From positions 47,273,527 through 47,337,526 of the forward strand of contig OZ020514.1 of assembly GCA_963971425.1 (NCBI GenBank): a stretch of 64,000 bases of DNA, read 5' to 3'. Within the stretch, counting starts at the first letter, position 1. Each line of letters begins with the position of its first letter. The DNA is from Bryoerythrophyllum caledonicum. Its lineage: Eukaryota; Streptophyta; Bryopsida; Pottiales; Pottiaceae. The notes beneath the pieces were generated by a model. It was not told the origin of the DNA and searched no databases. It was given only the letters and a program-made list of their open reading frames with translations. Shown in pieces: positions 1 to 10,232 of this stretch. Made by a program: the position numbers and the translations under genes.

Positions 1-899
1 TATTCTTTGGATTATACAACTTAAATATATTCCTCATGATAAAAGAATCAAATATGATAAATGAGGTAAAATTAAAATATATGAAAAGATGCATGAATTG
101 TTTTTCGGTTGAAATTCCTGCAATATAAAACTTGAATATTTTTGCTCATAATAAATATCTGTTACTTAGTTCATCATTCAAGAAAAAAAGAAATCTTATA
201 GAAAAAATTACTTAATATTTGTTTAGATGTAGGGATGGATCAGAAGCTTCATCAATTCAATTAGAAGAAAACCATGTATTCTACTTTTAGGCTTCACATT
301 AGAGGCCTATGAAAAATAATATAAACATTATCAAAATGATGTAGGCAAAATACCAAAATCAGTTTAACTCCAAATAATGATACTATTTACCGTGGTGCTC
401 CAATATTAGTCCTATTTATAATTTAACAATAATTAAAATGATCTTCCTATTAATATTACTTCCTTAATATTCAGATAAAAAATGGAGGTCCACCACATGG
501 AAGTTACAATACTTGACAAGTATGTTTTAGAGCAAATGAATAGACAATAATAATAATTTTTGACATGAAATTAAACATTGAAATATTTTGATCATACCAT
601 ATACAATAATCAGCCTCATATATACTAACCTCTTATAAATTAATGCACTTCTCAAATATGCAAAATAATGAACCCGTAAATGAGAATTTGTATCTATTGG
701 GTATTAATCAATTTTGGGTAGGTCTCTAATAATCCACTTTGGAAGAAAACTTCTTGAAATTTTTAGTGAAAATAGGAACACTCGTTATTAAAGAATTTTG
801 TCTTTTATTTTTTGGACTTTTAGGGAAAAAGTTATGGTGCTTGAAGCATAACATTTGATCGGGGAGAGAGATGGCCTACTGAGAGCTCCGTAATTTCTG
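1..899. other. AT-rich stretch without a recognisable gene
   Basis: No long open frame, RNA gene or repeat structure is seen on either strand. It reads as AT-rich intergenic DNA to the left of the nested transposons. Confidence 0.5.
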
Positions 900-1929
900 G
901 TGAGGGCTGCTGCAAAGAGTTAGTCTCAGATCTGTGGTCTACGGCAGCAAGAGGTGCTGGACTTGCTCTTACCCCACCTTAACCTTAGATCTGGACTTGT
1001 TGCTTGCTTGGGGAGAGGCGTGTTATGTTGGAAAGGGGTTATTGTCCTTAGATCTACTTGTGGACACACACAGAAGAGCACTGAGAGCTGATCTAAAGAG
1101 TTGGGGGCTCGATTGATGAGCAGAGAGTTCACTCGGGTGCTGATCAGCAGTGACGAGGCCTGAGTGCTAGAAAGGTGATCACCGGAGTGCTGATATGCAG
1201 AGCTGGAGCTCGAGTGTTGGAAAGGAGGTCTCCTGCTGAACATCTGCGTGCAAACCTGTAGTGCTGGTTCTAGTGCACTAGATCGATAGATCTAGTATCC
1301 ACCCCAGAGTGTGTCACACAAGCTAGATCTAAATGACATGGGATAGCTCATGCCCATAGCACACACGCAATTCTTTCAGCAACCCAGATTGAGAAGCCAC
1401 ACATCACACAAGCTGGAAAAAGACGATTCAAGCACACAGAAGACTCAAGATCTGGACGAGAGTGACATAGCGATGCCACCATCATACACAACATCAACTA
1501 CCACAGCGATAAGTATCTCTCACCTCTATATTAGATTAGTTCATTTTTTGCCATATGTTGTGCTCGCCTACCAATATACTAGATATCTAGTAAAAAGTAC
1601 ACATAAATTCCAAGTAGGGACACCCAGGCACAGTAAGTTCAGTACAAGTTCTACATGTAATCCACAGCTCAGACTAAAGCACAAAACACACCTGCCGAAG
1701 GGCAGCAGCAACCTCCTGAAATCACAGAAGAGACATTGTGTAAGATCACTGCTATACCTAAATCTTAGTACAATAGGTAAAACCCTAATTAGTAACTCAA
1801 ACACAAATAAGAATAGACCTGTAAACCCAACCAAAACTAGAACAACAACACGCACTAGATTCAGTACCAAAAACATAATACACAACTGCACCTCACAAAA
1901 ACACTACCTAGAAAAGAGCCACCACGCTA
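900..1929 (+). other. Left flank of hAT-A; probable leader of the LINE-like element
   Basis: From about 1350 the plus strand is A/C-rich and poor in G, the same unusual composition seen on the other side of hAT-A from 38511 onward. Removing hAT-A and one copy of its 8-bp duplication joins the two into one continuous T- and G-poor stretch leading to the LINE-like ORF1 at 40061. A frame is open from 1350 to 2231, but it runs through the transposon end and shows no domain, so I do not call it a gene. Between 900 and 1300 there are short imperfect repeats around AGTGCTGAT and no convincing gene. Confidence 0.4.
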
Positions 1930-1937
1930 ACACCTAC
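1930..1937. repeat. Left target-site duplication of hAT-A
   Basis: ACACCTAC lies directly before the element terminus CAGGGTTGTC. The same 8 bases follow the right terminus at 38503-38510. Eight bases is the standard duplication length of the hAT superfamily. Confidence 0.93.
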
Positions 1938-2040
1938 CAGGGTTGTCATAACGGACGAGTTGAGGTGATCGGACGGGACAACCGGATGGGCGGTCCGGAC
2001 GGCACGGACGGACGGTTCGGACGGATTGCCCGAAGAGCGC
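1938..2040 (+). repeat. Left terminal and subterminal region of hAT-A
   Basis: It starts CAGGGTTGTC and then carries many copies of CGGACGG and CCGGACGG. Subterminal short repeats of this kind are transposase-binding sites in hAT elements such as Ac; here that role is inferred from position and repetition. Confidence 0.75.
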
Positions 2041-2120
2041 CCAGTAATTTTTTGCAAGTAAGAAATTTTTACTGTGATTGCCACGTCACATACGGACGTG
2101 TCACGCCACCGTGGCACTAC

Positions 2121-2240
2121 GGCGGGGACGTCTCCATGAGGGGCGGGGACGTCACCATGAGGGGCAGGGACGTCACCATGAGGGGCGGAGACGCCTCCCA
2201 TGGGGCGGGGACGTCCCCGCCCCTCATGTAGGCGTCCACG
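2121..2240. repeat. Left subterminal GACGTC array of hAT-A
   Basis: GACGTC, or a one-base variant, occurs at about 2127, 2148, 2169, 2190, 2210 and 2231, each inside GGGGCGGGGACGTC. The spacing is 20-21 bp, two helical turns. It lies between the 3' end of the transposase gene and the left terminus. Open frames across it on both strands are products of the repeat, not genes. Confidence 0.8.
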
Positions 2241-2461
2241 CCCCTGCATCATTGAGCGGATAGGCCTTAATGTCTGGAAGCAAAATCTGTTTATTACATT
2301 AAAAAGTTTCAGGATAAAACAAGAATTCCCTAATCTCATACTTCCAAACGAAGTAATATCTTGTAGTTATCTAAGAAACCTTTTTCTCTCCTAGCTTCTT
2401 CTATGAATTATCACAACTCTCTTGATTTCGCATACATATATGTAGTTACTTTTCTTGTCCT

Positions 2462-4776
2462 TTAATTATTCAAACGGCCCGATCTGCGCACTCCTTCGGT
2501 GGACGGGCCACCCATAACCGCATCTCGAAGGACGATATCATCATCATCAGGTGCCTCATCGCAATCTGGACAGTTGTCATCATCAGCTCCTTCACCGCTC
2601 TCATCTGAGAATTCTCCATTGCTACCATCCGTAGTCCAAAAGCCCTCTACTTCAGAGTTGTCATTGCGAAGCTCTACGACTGTTTCACCATCGCAACGCG
2701 AGCGTCTGAATCTCTTTTGTCGATGTGCATGAGGATCATCGCCGTCGGAATTTATGGTTGGGCCGTTGGTAGGACGAATTTCTCGATTCGGAACAACAAA
2801 CGCTGGAGTTGTTGAAGAGCGTCCTGGAACATACGTGTCCAAAAACGGTTGTACAACCACGTTCGGATCTCGTGCCCCTATTCCAAGGAGGGGACGTCTA
2901 CGATGCCTTGAGGAGGATGCTTCGCCGTTGTTTCTTCCTTGACAGCCTCTAGCCGCTCCACGACCTCTAGACCCTCCACGAGCATTAGTCCTTGCACTCG
3001 ATTGTATATATTGACCCATTGGATGAAGAGGCGTCCTTGTAGCGGCCAAAGGGGGTCTGCCATTTCTGGTAGTAGTAGCGGAAGTGTTTAGACCCATCCC
3101 CTCAACGCCTACACTTCGTTGGAAAGGTCCATACATGGCATTCGCCGTTCTAGGAGAAGAGGAATTCCGGGAAGGCGGCATTGGTACATTCTGGTCATTG
3201 ATAACCGTAGGCAACACCACAACCGGAGATGGTTGTGGCTCAAGGTCCTCTGTGAATGCAAAAGCATCATCGGGGTCTACATATTCCGGGTCAAAACGCT
3301 TTCGCTGATTAACAACCCTTTCATTTTTTCGAGTCGTCCCTACAATTGTTGTGTTTACAACATTTGCGTTAGAGTCTCCTTGAACGACTCCAGTGCTATG
3401 AAATGATGCACCCATTCCAATAGGGCTCTCTTGGCCATACCGGTTTTCAACCGATGCTTGGTTGTTTCGAGTTGCAGTAATTACTGCGTTCTCTCCCGCT
3501 CCGTTGTTGTCGCCATCTCCATTTCCACCACCATAGTCTGATGGGGAATTGTCCTCGTCGCGAACATTCCCGACATTGCCCCCCCCCTTTCAGGCTCTTC
3601 AAGGTTAGTCACATTTGGGATGTCGCTCACTGAGGAAGTAGACAAAGGTTGCACTTCATGAATGCCCTCATTTTGAAGAAGATGAGGCGAAGGACTACGA
3701 CGAGGACTTTGATTCCAAGGTCCCCAACGACCTTGAGCCAATTCTTCTTCCACATCGTCATCATCTCCGTAATAGTTTCTCGTTTCTTCAAGATGATCGG
3801 CGCCTTCCGCCCAAAGACTAGGGTGTCCACGGTACTCCAGCGGAGTGTGGGGAGCTGCCATATTGTGCTCCTCCTCTTCCTCGGCTATCAAATTCACGAT
3901 TAGATTCATCCACCGGGACCGGCCCTAGGGCATTTGGGTCGGAATCTTCCGAGTGAATATTTGCATCGTACCATCGAACGGGATCGGCCCCTGGTCTTTG
4001 TTGAAGGCATTGGCTATTGGTATAAATATACACCAATGATGCAGCCTTTTCTGCCGCTAATCGATTTCGGCTCTTGTTGTGGACAAACGAGTACATACTC
4101 CAATTTCATTTGCAAGAGCTAGCTGAACACGTAAGGGCTAGAATACAAACAGCTATTTTAGACAATGCCTTGTCTGCGATCCTGGCCCACCATTGATGGA
4201 GTTGAAGCTTTGTCTGGCGGATGTCAGATGCCTCGGTAGGGCCATATGGTCCTGTGCCCTCCTCGCACTGTGTTAACTCAAATTGGACGTTCTCATATGA
4301 GACTTCCAATACCTCCATCATTTTGCGAACAACCCGATTCAATGCTCTTTGTGCGATTCCGTCAACCCTTAGCGCCACATTATCCTTGAGGTACGGATTC
4401 AAAAGAGCCCCGGCGTAGTGAACATCGGTAAAAACCATTTGCCACCGGGCATCAAAAGATTTCTCAAGAGTGGATGCTATGTCAGCTCGTAGAATAAAGG
4501 GTGACTCTCTCAAAGAGTACACGTGTTCTCGCAAATTATGCATCACGAGCCACGCACGACCCATGGCTGGTTCGCGGCCATCAAACACACGCAATGCCTT
4601 CAAAACATCCCCAGTCATGTGCACGTAATTCTGACATCGTTGCCAAAAGGCCACATCTTCGATGGTGAGCACCACATTACGCGCTGCGGTTGCTGCTTGC
4701 TCTCCATTTTGTTTGTTCCGTAGGGTTGCAAAGTAGTTTACAACACGGGGGTGGTCTTTCAACTCCTCCAACACTC
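2462..4776 (-). pseudogene. hAT-A transposase, C-terminal part (broken)
   Basis: The frame contains the conserved hAT C-terminal dimerisation block: LTCSASSC, then NWSMYSFVHNKSRNRL, closely matching the intact hAT-B copy. A TGA at 4106-4108 falls where hAT-B has Arg in CERNW (CGA to TGA). A long low-complexity acidic tail follows and ends with a VLRDAV...VRRSGR motif also present in the hAT-B tail. The tail is frameshifted twice: once in the 9-base C run at 3579-3587 and once near 3830-3900. The 5' side is cut at 4776 by the repeat starting TGTCGTG. The N-terminal part is at 29158-30110, and about 110 codons of the middle are missing. Not functional as it stands. Confidence 0.8.
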
Positions 4777-5348
4777 TGTCGTGTAAAGAAAGATCGATAA
4801 CCACAACAGATCGAGAGTCCTAACCAACATCAAATAAACGAAAAAAATACACTAAAACAAGTATACGTAATACACCCTCAAGGAATCACATGTGTTTTCC
4901 ACAAGAAGTCAAGCGACACGCACTCCACAAGGGGAGAATCAACGAGTGCAACTAAAGTAGAGAATGCGGAGCTTTCACTAATGATAAACCATCACTTACA
5001 AGCAAAGAACTCACTAATCACTCTCTAACCTTACTCACAAAGCTTGACTTGACAAAGACGTCAAGTCAAGGACGTGTGCGGCGCTATACGCACACGCATA
5101 CAACCCTAAGTGGATGAAAATCATCCACGGATGAAAACGGTGCGCCGCCGTTTGTCCCTAAACACACGTAGATTAGTAACAAACTAATCTACGCTAAAAT
5201 CTATGATACGGAGAGACCCTCGATGCCACGTCCCGTGACAGCTGTTGTGTAAAGAAAGATCGATAACCACAACAGATCGAGAGTCCTAACCAACATCAAA
5301 TAAACGAAAAACATACACTAAAACAAGTATACGTAATACACCCTCAAG
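4777..5348 (-). repeat. Probable 3' LTR of gypsy-1, bounded by 107-bp direct repeats
   Basis: A 107-base segment (GTGTAAAGAAAGATCG... to ...ACACCCTCAAG) occurs at 4776-4882 and again, with few differences, at 5242-5348. On the minus strand a G-run-rich purine tract lies just before 5348, as expected of a polypurine tract in front of a 3' LTR. The outer edges read TG...CA on the minus strand. I cannot find a matching 5' LTR on the right side, so LTR identity and exact edges are inferred. The left edge interrupts the hAT-A transposase frame. Confidence 0.5.
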
Positions 5349-5663
5349 TGCCCCCCCTCGCGGATAAAGAGACCCTCTATCCAGCTAGGACCAAACAACA
5401 CTAAGAAGACTAAACGCCAAGGGGATGTCGTTGCAACAACTGTACGCATCCAGCCAAAGATGTCGCCGTCATCGAATCAATAAGCATATAAAGAAGTAAC
5501 AAAGAGATGGTAGGCCGGGTGCAATGTGAGCCCCATCTTTAATCGCCTTAGGCAATTTTGTTGCCAATCCCTTGGTCAATCTCCACGTTGCCTATCCCTG
5601 AACCGAAACCAGGAACTCCAACTGGATGGCAACGCACCACACAATGACAAGTCTATGAGGAAT
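5349..5663 (-). other. 3' untranslated part of gypsy-1
   Basis: No gene is seen. On the minus strand it links the Pol stop codon (5664-5666, TGA) to the polypurine-like tract GAGGGGGGG at about 5350-5358. Confidence 0.4.
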
Positions 5664-8600
5664 TCAAGCCGTTTCATCGGGTGAAACGTGACTCGAAGAC
5701 CTCCGACAACGAGGGCAAGTCCAATCCCCGGACGGTAGAGTAGAGAGAGGCGGCGTCAAGCAAGCCATATGCCAACCACGCTGGCAATGGTCACAAAGCA
5801 ACATAGTAGCCGCACCCTTCTTCTCACCACACCCATAACACGGAAGACCCTGTGGCACAACGGCCAACTTAGGATGCACGGAGCCATCAATGGGCAAATG
5901 GCAGGGCGCGCAGTTCTTGGAGTGCTCCCGACACTCCCGGCCATCTTTGCCTTCCAGCAACAAGATGCCACTGGGCAACACATCCTTCACACGAAGAATG
6001 GTGCGCCCGGCCTTGACGTCTAACGTCGTAGGCGCCTCACGTTGCAAATAAACGTAATCTCCAGTGGAGAAACGCCGCAACTGAGGTCGATAAGCGCCGC
6101 TGCGAATGCGAGCGTACCGTAATGTGTCGCGGTGCTGAGCGATGGATAAATTCTCCATGGCCATTGGCATGGCCCGCTTGAAGAACTCCGCTCGGTCACG
6201 CAGACACTGGATCCAGACCTCTGGATCATCCAAGTCCACAACTGGGGCCAACTTCTCCCGTACAGAACTGGGTAGAATCGGCTCCCGTCCGTACAACAAT
6301 TGATACGGACTGAAAGCGGCCAAAGAGGCCTGCCGGCTAAATCGGTATTCCATGGCGATCCATGGTATCATCTGATCCCAATCACGGTGGCCACCCTGAA
6401 GTAATCCATACTTCCGTAGTCCACGCTTGACGATCTGAACCACACGCTCCGCCAAACCGTCCGCTTCCGGATGATCTCTAGAAGTCGTACGGTGGTCAAT
6501 CAAAGCCTTGGTGCACAAAGCCTCGAAAGCACCAAACAACTCACGCCCTTGGTCAGTCAACACCTCAGCTGGGGCTCCAAAACGAGCGAGCACCCGGTCA
6601 AGGAATGCCATGGCCGCCAACTCCGAGGAGTTCTGTGATAATGCCACAAGCTCAATCTACTTGCTGAAGTGCTCCACCATCACCAACACGTACTTGGCTC
6701 CACGTGGGGTGACAACAAGTGGCCCGGCAAAATCCAGAGACCAACGGTAGCCCAAACCCATGATGGGCAAAGGCTGCAACTGTGATGACAATGTGTTGAA
6801 GCTGGATCTGACCCGATCACAGACTTCACACCGTGAAATGTACATGGCCACTTGCTGATACATGCCGGTCCACCAATATTGACTGCGCAACATCGAATGA
6901 GTCCGCCGCACACCAAAATGACCAAGGTCTTCGTGTACTTGCCGTACCAACGAAGCCCTCTGATCCGGTCTGGGAACTATGCGCCTAGTTCCATCCGGCC
7001 ACAACCGAAATAGAAGGCCGTTCTCCCAACGGAACCTCGCTATCCGGTGTCCAACTCGATCGCGCTCCATGGCCGAAAGAGCGGGCGGAAGTGTGCCATG
7101 TTGCAGCTTGTGCAAGACTGGAACGTCTTCCCACACGTCGCTAACAACCTAGGCCTTGTCTGGTTCCTCATCAGCTACCATATCAGGCAACGTCAATGTG
7201 GATCCAGACATCAATATGAGGTAGGCTGCTGCATGCCACCCCGGGACTGACTCCCTGTCACAGTCCCCATGCCACCTGGCACCAGTCAAATCCTCCTCCG
7301 ATGGACTTGGATTGCGAGATAGACCATCCGCATCCAAGTTCGTGATGCCCGCCCGGTGTACAACCTCAAAATCATACTCCTGGAGCAACAAAGCCCACCT
7401 GGCAAGCTTGCTAGTAAGCTTGTCAGACTCCATGAGCCACTTCAAAGGCTGGTGGTCGGTCACCAAAGTAAAACGCTGCCCATACAAGTAGGGCCTAAAA
7501 TGAGCTATGGCCCAAACCGCGGCCAAGGCCTCCCCCTCATAGGACGAATAGTTGGACTCCGCGTTGTTGTTGCTCCTAGAAGCGAACGCCACAACGTACT
7601 TCCGTCTTTCATCATCCTTTTGAGTCAACACGGCTCCCAATCCTACTGCACTCCAATCTGTGTGCAAGTGGAAAGGCCGTGTAGCATCTGGACGCCGCAG
7701 TACAGGCGCTGAACCGAGCTTCAGCTTCAAAGTAGCAAACGCCTGTTGCTGCTCCCGTCCCCAAGTCCATGGCTGATCCTTCCCCGTGAGAATAGTCAAC
7801 GGCTTGGCAATCAAGCTGAAGTTCTTGACAAACCGGCGATAGTAATTCGCCAGGCCAAGAAAAGCTCTGAGCCGCGACATGTCGATTGGGGCTGGGATCT
7901 TCTGCAGCGCGTCAACCTTCGCCTGCTGCACGCCAAGACCTCCTGGAACAATCATATGTCCCAAGTATGGCAACCGGTCATGGAAGAATTTGCATTTGCC
8001 ATGGTGCAAGCGCAATCCCCACTGCTGTAACCTCTCAAACACCGCCTGAAGATGCCTCACATGCTCTTGTGTGCTGCTACTAAAAATGATAACATCATCA
8101 ATGTAGCATCGGGCAAACGGTAAACCGGTCAACACCCGGTCCATCACCCTCTGAAACTCAGCGGGTGCGTTCTTGAGGCCAAATGGGAGAAACTTCCAAT
8201 GGTAGAGCTGATCTCTCCCATCCAGATCAACTCCCCAGAACGCGGTCTTCACCCGGTCTTCCACCATCAATGATAACTGGTGGTAACCGGACCGCAAATC
8301 CAGAGTACTAAATACTCTGGCGTGTCCCACCGCATCAAACAACTCCTCTGGCGTGGGCATGGGATACCGATCCGACTTGGTCTTACGATTGACCGGCCTA
8401 TAATCCCCACACATCCGCTTCTCCGTCCAGTTGCCAAAGATGTCCTTCTTCGATGGCATCACCGTGGCACAAGCGTACTCGCCGTTGGAGAGCTCAATCA
8501 AGCTGGCGTCCAACAACTCCTGACAACAAGTTTGAACCCCAACTTTCTCAGAGAGACTGAGCTTGTACGGTCGTCGGAAGATCGGGTGGTCATCCACCAA

Positions 8601-9478
8601 CTGAATGTGAATTGGTTTGCCTCTATAGCCCTCCAAATCATGGAGACTAAAGGCAAAACAACTACGATACGAACGTATAAACGCTCGTACCCTTCGTGCC
8701 TCGGCACCAGTAAGATGTGGCCCCAAATCCAAAGGCCAATCATCAAACTCCGTGGTCTCCTTCTCCACCGTAGAAGACTCACCGCGTACCGGCATGGCCG
8801 GTGATTGCTACTTGGTAGCAGAGAGGGCATTAATGCCCCCACACCCCTCACTCACAGGATCGATAGAAAATCCCGTGTCGTGATGATAAAACTGGGAAAA
8901 GATATCCCGAGCATCCTCACGGCCAAAGTCCTCTGCCAAGGCTGCAAAGACACGCTGAGCACGAAGCTCTTCAGCTGCATGCCTCTTCAAACGAAAAAGC
9001 AACTCCGCTTCCGCGATCTCTGTGAGATGTGGCACCGCTGCCCTCTGACCATCAGAGTCTGCCCCCAGCACGCGTGGATGGTCACTCGAACGGCGTTGAG
9101 CGGCGAAACAGAGGCCACATATCCAAACAAGGGTGTTGAGGTCAATGGCTTGACCCAACAAATAACGGCGTTGGCCCTCAGAGATATCCGGTGCGGCGGT
9201 GGTGCCTGTCAAAAAGCCCATCGCCCGCTCCCTCTCATCGGCAGAAGGCTCCTCGAAAGTTTGGGAAGAAGAATCCCAAACCATGCCCGGACCGCGTGAC
9301 CTGAAGGCAAAAGAGCCTGGATAGCACATCAAAGTGGGAAGTGCCTCCCGAGTGAAACCAACGCGGTTGACCACCGCCAATGGTGGCTCATCATCCTTCG
9401 TAACCTCCGTGGAAACACGGTGGTTGTCTAAAATGTCATCGACCTCACGGCGCACAAGCCGTTGCACTTGAGCAAGTG
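5664..9478 (-). pseudogene. pol: Gypsy-1 polyprotein: methyltransferase-like remnant, RT, RNase H, integrase, PHD finger
   Basis: One uninterrupted frame on the minus strand, broken only by three in-frame TAG codons (8808-8810, 7149-7151, 6657-6659). In order: an N-terminal region with ERERAMGF and QRRYLLGQA motifs that resembles the C-terminal end of cytosine-5 methyltransferases; reverse transcriptase with FSTLDLRSGYHQ and the catalytic YIDD; RNase H with the ETN-type block HTDWSAVGLGAVL; integrase HHCC zinc domain and core; and a terminal C4HC3 PHD finger (CYGCGE...CDHCQRGWH...CPRC). The first two TAG codons can derive from CAG; the third stands where Trp is expected in FSKWIEL. The methyltransferase link is inference; RT, RNase H, integrase and PHD are secure. 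The element cannot be autonomous in this state. Confidence 0.85.
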
Positions 9479-9479
9479 C
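9472..9479. repeat. Left target-site duplication of hAT-B
   Basis: GCAAGTGC at 9472-9479 corresponds to GTGAGTGC at 25702-25709, with two transition differences (C/T and A/G). The last C overlaps the terminus CAGGG, so the duplication is 7 or 8 bases. Removing hAT-B and one copy leaves the gypsy-1 frame open across the join, starting from an ATG at 25739, which supports the assignment. Confidence 0.65.
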
Positions 9480-9643
9480 AGGGTTGTCTACATAGACGGA
9501 CAGGGGCCCAAAGACAGCGGACGGACGGACAGTAGGACGGACGGACAGGACGGACAGCACTTTTTGGCGGACAGTTGCGTGTAAAAAAAAATTTCGAACC
9601 CTAAATCAAATTTTCAACTTACCCCCTGGTAAAACACGTGTGC
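9479..9643 (+). repeat. Left long terminal inverted repeat of hAT-B
   Basis: It matches the reverse complement of 25538-25701 almost base for base, including GACGGACGGAC clusters, an A-run and the GGTAAAACACGTGTG edge. At over 160 bases it is much longer than the 10-30 bp usual for hAT termini. Confidence 0.9.
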
Positions 9644-9682
9644 ACGACACGTCAGACGGCTTTCCACGTCACATCAAGGGGC

Positions 9683-10005
9683 GGGCGCGTGCCTTCGGAC
9701 CGCGCGCGCAGCATTTGGGGCCGGGCGCGTACCAATCTGGACCGGGCGCGTTCATGAAGGGCCGGGCGCGTTCCAATTAGGGCCGGGCGCGTACGATTTA
9801 AGACCGGGCGCGTACCCCTAAGGGCCGGGCGCGTGCATAGCAGGGCCGGGCGCGTAGCACTCAGGGCCGGGCGCGTACCGTCAAGGTCGGGCGCGTACCG
9901 TTAGGGGCCGGGCGCGCAGCGTCACGGGCCTGGCGCGTACCATTGTGGGTCGCGCGCGCACCTGCCTATCGGGCGCGCGCGGTTAGGGGCCGGGCGCGCG
10001 CGGTC
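9683..10005. repeat. GGGCGCG array with 21-bp phasing (hAT-B left subterminal)
   Basis: The core GGCCGGGCGCGTA is repeated with GGG starting at 9723, 9744, 9764, 9785, 9806, 9827, 9848, 9869, 9889 and 9910; degenerate units lie at 9931, about 9951, 9971 and 9992, and earlier ones near 9683 and 9703. Period 20-21 bp, two helical turns. The bases between cores vary, so the core rather than the whole unit is conserved. It lies between the transposase stop and the left terminus. Confidence 0.9.
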
Positions 10006-10232
10006 GAACACTGCGTTTGCCCCTCAAAAGGGCTGAGGTTTAGAGAATTTGAAAGAATACAATTGTACCAGGGAGCTCTAACATTAAAATTATTTATTTC
10101 AATGTGGTGCTTTCATGAATGGGCACTCTCGACACCAAGTACATATTTTAAAACCGCGGTTCTATTGTACCATGCTAACACCAGACAACTAAAAACACTT
10201 TTAACTTGTAGTACCCTCGTGTCCGTCATCTT
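10006..10232. other. 3' untranslated region of the hAT-B transposase gene
   Basis: A short AT-richer stretch between the GGGCGCG array and the transposase stop codon. No gene is seen. Confidence 0.4.

Noticed and set aside
1350..2231. Open frame of 293 codons on the plus strand
   Set aside because: It crosses the hAT-A terminus and palindrome array, has biased Asn/Thr/Lys composition from A/C-rich DNA and shows no domain.
4776..5348. A TRIM miniature retrotransposon with 107-bp LTRs
   Set aside because: There is no TGG-type primer-binding site after the first repeat and no purine tract before the second.
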